From Sinotaia quadrata (lineage: Eukaryota > Mollusca > Gastropoda > Architaenioglossa > Viviparidae): a DNA stretch of 64,000 bases. Positions 62,101 through 64,000 of this stretch are shown here, in pieces. A model generated the notes under the pieces. It saw only the letters and a list, made by a program, of their open reading frames with translations, did no database searches and had not been told where the DNA came from. The stretch lies in the NCBI GenBank assembly GCA_028829895.1, contig CM054181.1:67013259-67077258 (forward strand). The letters are read 5' to 3'. The position numbers and the translations under genes were made by a program. Every line of letters starts with the position of its first letter. Within the stretch, counting starts at the first letter, position 1.

Positions 62101-63908
62101 CTGTTTCGTTTTGGGGCCAGAAAATGTTCACATGTTGAATGTAAAAACAATAACCTAAATTAAACCAGTCAGATTTATTTTTCACACATTCATGCATTGG
62201 GTTCTGTTTCTTCAATTCAAACATCACTCAACTGTAATTAACTATAGTTAACTGTTGAGTTGAAATTGTATTTTCACATTACATAGGGATTCAGATCCGA
62301 GTGTTGTATTGTTCACTTCACATAGGGATTCAGTATGTAAGTGTTTTATTCACATCGCCTAGGGATTCAGTATCCAAGTGTTGTATGATTCGCTTTACAT
62401 AAGGGATTCAATATGTAAGTGTTTTATTGTTCAGTTCACATAGGGATTCAGTATACGAGTGTTGTTCATTAAGCTTTACAGCAAAGCAGTGAGTATTGTT
62501 TTTTTTACAAATTGTTTGTTGAATTATTTTTCATTTGTAACTTTCAGTAGTTTGGTTATGAACACACTACATGAGATTTTCATTCATATAAGAACAAAGC
62601 AATTATTATTCTAGAGACAAGGTAATATTTTTGCATCGGTTTTGATATGCTCTCTATGTGACAGTTTTGTACATTCATACTCTCATTTACCAAGAGAGCT
62701 AAGTGATCATAATATTTTATATATACAAATATATATACTTTTGTTAATTATTAGATTTATATTAATTGCCTATTTTAAGTATTAGATTTTATATATAGGT
62801 CTGTTGTTAATTTCTAATATACAGTATAAGTAGGCCTTATTCTGTGGCAGTGAACATCAGTATGGTGAATTAACACCATGTACAATGCACTGATTGTTTT
62901 CATATTAGTTGGGAAAAGACAATTTGCATACCAGTGCCTTTTTATAAGCATTTTGACACCTATGTTCTTACAAAAGAACAAAACACATGTACACACTCAT
63001 ACATATGATGTATCAACCAGCTTCTCTTTATAAGCATTTTGAACATCCTAGTTCTTACAGAATAATAACATATATGTATAATGTGTCTACCTGCTCTTTG
63101 TTGGCATTTTGATACCTTTTCTTACAAAAGAACAACAACACTCATATAATGTGTCTACCCACTTCTCTTTGTAAGCATTTTGACACCTTTGTTCTTACAA
63201 AATATCAACACTCATGCACACACACACACACACACACACTGTGTCTACCTGCTCCTCTTTGTAAGAATTTTGATACCTCTGTTCTTGCAAAAGAACAATA
63301 CACATGCACACACATAAGATGTAATGAGTCTATCTGTAAGCATTTTGTTACAAAAAAACAGTCATGCTCACACATACATGTGATGTGTCCTCTTACTCCT
63401 CCTTATAAGCATTCCAGCACAACGTTTTGACAAAAGCAGTATGCAGTCATATAGATGTTTGTTCTAACACCTCTTTCAAAGCGTTTTTGCATCTGTTTTT
63501 ACAGTACACATTCACACAGACACACCCACAGATTTTGTGAGTAATGGTGCCTCATGATCTGTGATCAGTAATTATTTAACATTATAAGATATATACCACG
63601 CAGTTCTTGATTATTGTAAGTGATAAAATGTATTTTAAGTATAATAATTATAATTTAGTGTTTCAAAATACTCTTTTCGGGGAAAAAACCAAACAAGCTG
63701 TCTAATAGGTTTTACTCTATTCTGGTGTGATTTGAGATAGGTTTTACTGAATTACCGGTAGTTTTGAGATAGGTTTTACTGAATTCCTGGGTGACTTAAG
63801 ATAAGTTTGTATTTCAGTGTGATTGTAACTTGCAGGTAGCTCCAGCCAAACAACCAGTGTTTGCCTTCTTGCCTTTACGCAGTTATGGCTTCCGATTCAT
63901 TGTGCAAG
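32937..63908 (+). CDS. Animal NO VEIN-like GHKL ATPase protein, 22 coding exons, 3' partial
   Basis: Coding starts at ATG 32950. Splicing at GT-AG sites with matching phases gives about 1,730 residues before the window ends. Residues 1-1180 carry repeated ~60-70-residue modules resembling winged-helix (LOTUS/OST-HTH-type) folds, with an (L/I)HQQQQ tract at 325-360. Residues about 1270-1400 are acidic. From about 1436 comes a GHKL/Hsp90-fold ATPase of the Sacsin/NO VEIN class: ELVQNADDNGY (Glu1462, Asn1466), NNECGF in place of the usual DNGIGM, CDVGRSTKG, and the glycine-rich GYIGQKGIGFKSVF (1535-1548), followed by RPEVHSNGFHFYFD. This order matches plant NO VEIN, a nuclear protein required for vascular patterning and auxin-dependent cell specification in Arabidopsis. 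Animal members are essentially uncharacterised. The ATPase module and C-terminus continue past the edge. Missing small phase-0 exons cannot be excluded. Confidence 0.88.
33922..34029 (+). repeat. Coding hexapeptide repeat (L/I)HQQQQ x6
   Basis: Six 18-bp units encode LHQQQQ or IHQQQQ, followed by LLQHQQMFGQQ. Codons alternate CAG and CAA, and the first position varies TTA/CTG/ATA. The peptide is therefore more conserved than a pure DNA repeat would need, or the DNA repeat is old. Confidence 0.95.
34698..34927 (+). CDS. NO VEIN-like gene, coding exon 2 (Pro-rich linker)
   Basis: Acceptor TTCCAACAG at 34697; enters phase 1, leaves phase 0 at AAAGAGCAG|GTATAT. It encodes residues 415-491, a Ser/Thr/Pro-rich stretch (TPAPPQDPTWPPSAPKLG, then VKPVINFGRITKEQ). 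It is probably a disordered linker between modules. Confidence 0.88.
35063..35251 (+). CDS. NO VEIN-like gene, coding exon 3 (third N-terminal module)
   Basis: Acceptor CTTTCCAG at 35062, donor TGTAAG|GTAGTA; both phase 0, 63 residues (492-554). Pattern CIEILAEAGDFVSPERIVRLLLQRYN, then LRDLQVQNLRLPYQI, matching the helix-helix-helix plus wing layout of the other modules. Confidence 0.9.
36016..36225 (+). CDS. NO VEIN-like gene, coding exon 4 (fourth module)
   Basis: Acceptor ATTACAG at 36015, donor TTGGAG|GTTTGT; phase 0 both sides, 70 residues (555-624). Contains IEAFVKARSMCTLYELGESL and MKLGPLQSLPEVYKMFKFP, again a winged-helix-like pattern with an 'LGPLQSLPEVY' turn. Confidence 0.9.
36226..37085 (+). 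other. Intron 4, no further feature
   Basis: AT-rich intron of 860 bases. A 74-codon minus-strand frame (36712-36936) overlaps it but has no coding support. Confidence 0.8.
37086..37232 (+). CDS. NO VEIN-like gene, coding exon 5 (fifth module)
   Basis: Acceptor GATGCAG at 37085, donor GCTCAG|GTAAGG; phase 0 both sides, 49 residues (625-673). Sequence features are LNMEEVMAFFVEHYGVQSAY and LGIRIRSLPLAAQ. Confidence 0.9.
37698..37997 (+). CDS. NO VEIN-like gene, coding exon 6
   Basis: Acceptor TTGCTAG at 37697, donor CTGACA|GTATGT; phase 0, 100 residues (674-773). It is Lys/Arg- and helix-rich (KKSHRDAAATKRLVVDRFK, AEELIVELMQKFRLLMSLIV). It looks like one elongated helical unit between modules. 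Confidence 0.9.
38270..38645 (+). repeat. Intron 6: diverged ~70-80-bp tandem repeat
   Basis: About five old copies share 'atacaaccagatgtatacact' and 'acttaaaagtaNNttttc'. Copies vary in length and sequence. Confidence 0.75.
38989..39178 (+). CDS. NO VEIN-like gene, coding exon 7
   Basis: Acceptor GTGGTTCAG at 38988, phase 0 in. Donor TCCAAAG|GTTAAG (weak +3/+4), phase 1 out; residues 774-836. The first half is helical (LPRLLLHLAVCVGALDLQE). The second half is a polar Gly/Pro/Gln linker (KGDASPKGNSGEG, QRQPPPSK). Confidence 0.85.
39190..40330 (+). repeat. Intron 7: ~140-bp dimeric repeat decaying into ~70-80-bp units
   Basis: Near-identical copies begin 'gttcatgcaaaaatgtcttt' at 39190, 39331 and 39468. 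Each consists of two related ~70-bp halves ('...cagattaatctatgtttatgc' and '...aaattaattcgtgttcatgc'). From 39560 to 40330 the units decay but keep 'gttcatgctagaaatgtctg' and 'tttaaatttataactgcattt'. The array starts 12 bases after the exon 7 donor. Confidence 0.92.
40838..40862. repeat. (CA)n microsatellite in intron 7
   Basis: About 12 CA dinucleotides followed by interrupted CA/TG sequence. Confidence 0.9.
41312..41490 (+). CDS. NO VEIN-like gene, coding exon 8 (sixth module, most LOTUS-like)
   Basis: Acceptor AAATGGCAG at 41311, with a poor pyrimidine tract, but the phase (1) fits exon 7. It encodes residues 837-896: TKMKMYVERCLAMGMLTLSHL, EDFGFPTFVSMGFGRFLHFLL. The 'FGFPTFVSMGFGRFLHFLLN' segment resembles the core of OST-HTH/LOTUS domains. 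The donor is either AAA|GTGGTA (41490) or GTG|GTACTT (41493). Both keep phase 0 and differ by one Val. Confidence 0.83.
41491..42240 (+). other. Intron 8, no further feature
   Basis: AT-rich. A short direct repeat 'gttatctaattttcNtattNtatctta' occurs at about 42059 and 42121. Confidence 0.8.
42241..42372 (+). CDS. NO VEIN-like gene, coding exon 9
   Basis: Acceptor GTTTGCAG at 42240, donor ACACAG|GTAAAT; phase 0, 44 residues (897-940). It starts with a Gly/Ser linker (LGSSSGGSDAE) and ends with the first helix of the next module (MTEVLECIRQCRAAGITQ). Confidence 0.88.
42373..43284 (+). other. Intron 9, no further feature
   Basis: AT-rich, with a (TAAA)n run at about 43207-43245 shortly before the acceptor. 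Confidence 0.8.
43285..43451 (+). CDS. NO VEIN-like gene, coding exon 10 (seventh module)
   Basis: Acceptor GATCCCAG at 43284, phase 0 in; donor AACAG|GTCAGT, phase 2 out. It encodes residues 941-995: SDIEWALCHQFNVTDVKLLG, then YGNIRHLLTAADKPGKHQ, a pattern close to that of exon 8. Confidence 0.9.
43807..44006 (+). CDS. NO VEIN-like gene, coding exon 11
   Basis: Acceptor TTTTTTTAG at 43806, phase 2 in; donor GGAAA|GTATGT, phase 1 out. It encodes residues 996-1062: ALACLNSCPLLEDLHKWSHW, SLVFEPQHGRLKDFLQKFGG. The Trp-containing 'LHKWSHWSLVFEPQHG' piece is a good candidate signature for database searches. Confidence 0.9.
44205..44740. repeat. Intron 11: inverted repeat of ~30 bp, possible small element
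   Basis: The left arm 'acaaaggcccacacccctcc' (44205) continues 'aaggggggagat'. The right arm, read in reverse complement from about 44740, gives 'gccaaggcccacacttcacc' then 'aaggggagat'. The arms are about 80 percent identical and lie 480 bases apart. The interior has a GC-richer patch (about 44590-44700). It may be an old foldback or other mobile element; no target duplication was found. Confidence 0.5.
45066..45323 (+). CDS. NO VEIN-like gene, coding exon 12
   Basis: Acceptor ATATGCAG at 45065, phase 1 in; donor TACCCG|GTAGAT, phase 1 out. It encodes residues 1063-1148: TTDIIAMETEPGQLLRLVS, GDARAASGHLASMLVANRG, PLTLLANHTRTALFKMHG. It is mixed helical and strand-like, with no known motif. 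Confidence 0.9.
45982..46085 (+). CDS. NO VEIN-like gene, coding exon 13
   Basis: Acceptor CTCTGTCAG at 45981, phase 1 in; donor AATCAG|GTTAGA, phase 0 out. It encodes residues 1149-1183, ending in a hydrophobic helix (VQFVLNCLLLLPRRLCVAIV). That helix runs on smoothly into exon 14 (NQVFLEPLAQVVGS). Confidence 0.88.
46320..46660 (+). repeat. Intron 13: ~65-bp tandem repeat, five copies
   Basis: Units carry 'tctgtcctggcaaaggttaa', 'ataaccaacaacttcttaaa' and 'tgttattttaatgttaaaa', with moderate divergence. Confidence 0.9.
46928..49282. mobile_element. 2,355-bp DNA transposon with 15-bp TIRs in intron 13
   Basis: The perfect terminal inverted repeat TAGGTAAGACCACTC occurs at 46928-46942, and its reverse complement at 49268-49282. 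It is flanked on both sides by the direct repeat CTTGTAT (46921-46927 and 49283-49289). An 8-bp duplication CTTGTATT with a one-base-shorter left repeat is an equally good reading and would fit hAT-like elements. No transposase frame is visible, so the element appears nonautonomous. Inside are a ~90-bp duplicated block ('acattctaaaaatatcttga' at about 47752 and 47932) and a CpG-richer patch with 'ccaagatggcgatct' (48640-48740). The superfamily is not assigned. Confidence 0.87.
48630..48750. promoter_or_regulatory. Possible promoter-like CpG patch inside the intron 13 transposon
   Basis: In very AT-rich surroundings this patch has several CpGs and 'tccaagatggcgatctctcg', which matches the YY1 core AAGATGGCG, often found just downstream of transcription starts. 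It also has 'tttcccgcgttc', an E2F-like site. It may be the promoter of the ancestral autonomous element. Evidence is motif-level only. Confidence 0.25.
50032..50319 (+). CDS. NO VEIN-like gene, coding exon 14
   Basis: Acceptor ATGTTGCAG at 50031, donor ATGGAG|GTACAG; phase 0 both sides, 96 residues (1184-1279). It is helical (FLEPLAQVVGSTRSKTLLL, LVRLGCLLGIQEWIKPLTN) and ends in the acidic run GDDEEEEME, which starts the acidic linker. Confidence 0.92.
50491..50878 (+). repeat. Intron 14: 50-bp tandem repeat running into the exon 15 acceptor
   Basis: Units 'ttattaggttgagtttatta' then 'ataggcacacttatttatattgtccacata' start at 50491, 50541 and 50591, and continue with small deletions. The last unit's 'tttatattgtcc' is the pyrimidine tract of the exon 15 acceptor (tcttgcag, 50871-50878). 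A (GGAA)n/(GGGA)n run lies at about 50357-50386. Confidence 0.93.
50879..51128 (+). CDS. NO VEIN-like gene, coding exon 15 (acidic linker)
   Basis: Acceptor CTCTTGCAG at 50878, phase 0 in; donor ACAGAAG|GTGAGT, phase 1 out. It encodes residues 1280-1362, almost entirely Ser/Glu/Asp/Lys (EESESEESEDESELSSF, DDSSDEETGDSDNETSD). Many Ser residues lie in S-x-x-E context, so casein kinase 2 phosphorylation is plausible (inference). Probably disordered. Confidence 0.88.
51236..51990 (+). repeat. Intron 15: ~47-bp minisatellite
   Basis: The last six to seven units are near identical: 'tcctttcattgtctctctaa' then 'gtagtttttgttgtaaagtg' then 'tgtttag'. Older copies to the left (51236-51660) are diverged but keep 'aaagtgtgtttaa.cctttcagtg'. 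Confidence 0.93.
52355..52805 (+). repeat. Intron 15: ~40-bp minisatellite
   Basis: Units are 'acactactgaacatgtcagt' then 'ctatgtctaaaacatcaagt'. One copy is at about 52365-52405, and six or seven are at 52549-52805. A block of unrelated sequence separates them. Confidence 0.93.
53121..53188. repeat. (CA)n microsatellite in intron 15
   Basis: 34 perfect CA/AC dinucleotides. Confidence 0.97.
53411..53628 (+). CDS. NO VEIN-like gene, coding exon 16 (acidic linker to ATPase lead-in)
   Basis: Acceptor ATTTTGCAG at 53410, phase 1 in; donor ATGAAG|GTATGA, phase 0 out. It encodes residues 1363-1435. The first part is Glu/Lys-rich (EDEIKEDEQEKVEEKEETL). The second part (CRRIIEQIRRDEFGVGIEL, NEDGQRLMK) matches the conserved segment that leads into the ATPase in NO VEIN-like proteins. 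Confidence 0.92.
53640..53970 (+). repeat. Intron 16: ~90-bp tandem repeat starting at the splice donor
   Basis: Units contain 'atagatctttataagtaggt', 'gtgacagtaatgaagataat' and 'gctgccttgtaagataatgg', at about 53712, 53802 and 53891. A diverged first unit begins within ten bases of the donor (53633: gtctttataggtgggtgtgt). Confidence 0.92.
54571..54874 (+). CDS. NO VEIN-like gene, coding exon 17 (ATP-binding N-box)
   Basis: Acceptor GAATAACAG at 54570, phase 0 in; donor ACATAG|GTGAGT, phase 1 out. It encodes residues 1436-1536. LSKDLYSKDTHFVLELVQNA then DDNGY is the GHKL N-box (catalytic Glu1462, Mg-binding Asn1466). SVCFIIDTSKVTVLNNECGF is the strand and nucleotide-binding turn. DVWALCDVGRSTKGKHKFGYI leads to the glycine-rich loop completed in exon 18. 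The order is the same as in plant NO VEIN and the sacsin repeats. Confidence 0.96.
54875..55035 (+). repeat. Intron 17: 51-bp repeat that copies the splice donor in frame
   Basis: GGTGAGT occurs at 54874, 54916, 54967 and 55018 (spacings 42, 51, 51). Each is followed by a similar ~45 bases ('tgttgcattcatcttaattt', 'tatttcacacattg', 'tctacatt'). The unit therefore spans the exon-intron junction. All four donors have the same phase, and the exon 17 frame stays open through all copies, ending near 55047. Confidence 0.93.
55036..57827 (+). other. Rest of intron 17, no gene seen
   Basis: AT-rich, about 2.8 kb. A 70-bp direct duplication lies at about 56945-57095 (core cagtgaatattgaaagtgga), with a third, shorter copy. 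Minus-strand frames at 57144-57646 have ATGs but no coding character. Confidence 0.7.
57828..57978 (+). CDS. NO VEIN-like gene, coding exon 18 (glycine-rich ATP loop)
   Basis: Acceptor ATAATAG at 57827, phase 1 in; donor GATGAAGA|GTAAGT, phase 2 out. It encodes residues 1537-1586: GQKGIGFKSVFRVTSRPEVH, SNGFHFYFDVDSG, GYILPHW. The G-x-x-G-x-G-F-K-S motif is the GHKL ATP-lid loop, and 'PEVHSNGF' is a hallmark of the NO VEIN subgroup. Confidence 0.96.
57990..58919 (+). repeat. Intron 18: 42-bp minisatellite, about 21 copies
   Basis: Units are 'actaccaaacaggaagagta' then 'aaactaggttacttttgtta' then 'gc'. Some units have 'cagctag' in place of 'caggaagag'. The first units are diverged and start about ten bases after the exon 18 donor. 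The unit's 'gaagagtaaaact' resembles the junction 'gaagagtaagtgact'. The right end is interrupted by the hAT element at 58920. Confidence 0.95.
58920..59364 (+). mobile_element. 445-bp hAT-derived element with intact 8-bp target duplication
   Basis: Flanked by GTTTACAC at 58912-58919 and 59365-59372. The terminal repeats are CAGAGGTTTTTAACC on the left and, reverse complemented, CAGTGGTTTCCAATG on the right. Inside, the plus strand encodes the conserved C-terminal dimerisation motif of hAT transposases: YLCEAAFSVYTATKAKYQS at about 59030-59086. The rest of the transposase is absent. It is an internally deleted, nonautonomous copy in sense orientation to the host gene. Confidence 0.93.
59381..59486. 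repeat. 106-bp imperfect palindrome next to the hAT element
   Basis: The arm 'ctgatactagcaaaaaggct' then 'ctaagttt' (59381-59408) is matched by the reverse complement of 'aaatttagagccttttgcta' then 'gtatcag' (59460-59486), with one base of bulge and one mismatch. It is a hairpin-forming inverted repeat, possibly a small MITE. Confidence 0.85.
59704..59842 (+). CDS. NO VEIN-like gene, coding exon 19
   Basis: Acceptor CACAATAG at 59703, phase 2 in; donor AACAGG|GTAAGA, phase 0 out. It encodes residues 1587-1633: WMTKIVLPLKESM, LAARFNDIHPSLLLFLHRLR, HIHVDNR. The 'T-I-L-P...P-LLLFL-RL' pattern is conserved after the ATP loop in NO VEIN-like proteins. Confidence 0.93.
59843..60598 (+). other. Intron 19, no further feature
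   Basis: AT-rich intron of 756 bases without recognisable repeats. Confidence 0.85.
60599..60733 (+). CDS. NO VEIN-like gene, coding exon 20
   Basis: Acceptor GATTAACAG at 60598, donor ATACAG|GTAAAA; phase 0, 45 residues (1634-1678). MQRVDLGNNIIEIQHGHGTT then DRWLVVRKQL corresponds to the beta-rich segment after the ATPase core ('...W.VV...L'). Confidence 0.93.
60840..61575 (+). repeat. Intron 20: ~35-bp minisatellite of two alternating unit types
   Basis: About twenty units contain 'aaagattaaaggaggctata'. Type A ends 'ttacttcagcaaa(aa)tt' and type B ends 'ttacttccgttaatt'. The types alternate A-B-A-B at first, then A runs dominate, and units decay after 61360. Confidence 0.95.
61840..61923 (+). 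CDS. NO VEIN-like gene, coding exon 21
   Basis: Acceptor TTCTTGCAG at 61839, donor TCTCAT|GTATAT (weak exon side); phase 0, 28 residues (1679-1706). It contains VESTEIALAFPL, the 'TEI.LAFPL' motif that precedes the 'FAFLPLRSYGFRF' segment in the family. Confidence 0.9.
62265..62480 (+). repeat. Intron 21: ~48-bp tandem repeat, four to five copies
   Basis: Units contain 'cacatagggattcagtatgt' then 'aagtgttttattgttcactt', moderately diverged. Confidence 0.88.
62930..63480 (+). repeat. Intron 21: ~80-bp tandem repeat with embedded CA runs
   Basis: About seven diverged units share 'cttctctttataagcatttt', 'gacacctttgttcttacaaa' and 'agaacaacacacatgcacac'. One carries a (CA)n expansion at about 63215-63240. 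Confidence 0.9.
63836..63908 (+). CDS. NO VEIN-like gene, coding exon 22 (last in window)
   Basis: Acceptor ACTTGCAG at 63835, phase 0 in; donor TGCAAG|GTAATT, phase 1 out. It encodes residues 1707-1730: PVFAFLPLRSYGFRFIVQ, the conserved strand pair of Sacsin/NO VEIN ATPases, usually followed by a D-F segment and an 'SRE' motif in the next exon, which is outside the window. Confidence 0.94.
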
Positions 63909-64000
63909 GTAATTCTGAAAATATTCACATATTAAAATAAATGATTGTTTTATATATTAGAGTATTTATTTATAATTTTAAATTATATCCACAAAACTGT

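Overview
The window is eukaryotic genomic DNA. It is AT-rich, has long microsatellites, and carries one large multi-exon gene with GT-AG introns. The gene family, the hAT elements and the abundance of minisatellites fit an invertebrate metazoan, perhaps a mollusc or another lophotrochozoan. The phylum is a weak inference; nothing in the sequence fixes it.

Bases 1 to about 32,900 are mostly intergenic. They hold simple repeats (GT, TA, CG/TG/AG, CACG), at least fifteen short tandem-repeat arrays, a broken LINE-type ORF2 end with RNase H at about 16.3-17.1 kb, and a broken hAT transposon at about 20.0-20.6 kb that still shows transposase motifs on the minus strand. The only possible host exon here is a minus-strand candidate first coding exon at 5945-6124, in a CpG-rich patch with a strong splice donor. 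No protein family is recognised for it.

From 32,937 to the right edge runs one plus-strand gene. I assembled 22 coding exons with consistent phases (about 1,730 residues, open at the 3' end). The protein starts with a series of small repeated domains that look like winged-helix/LOTUS-type modules. A hexapeptide LHQQQQ tract interrupts them, and a Ser/Glu/Asp-rich acidic linker follows. It then enters a GHKL/Hsp90-type ATPase of the Sacsin/NO VEIN class, with ELVQNADD and GQKGIGFKS motifs. This makes it an animal homologue of the plant nuclear protein NO VEIN. The downstream half of the gene lies outside the window.

Its introns are unusual. Many hold minisatellites, and several arrays begin directly at a splice donor or end at an acceptor. 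The most striking is behind exon 17, where the array copies the splice donor itself four times, always in the same phase and in an open frame. Intron 13 carries a 2,355-bp DNA transposon with 15-bp perfect terminal inverted repeats and a 7-bp target duplication. Intron 18 carries a 445-bp hAT derivative with an 8-bp target duplication. No RNA genes, CRISPR arrays or bacterial features were seen.
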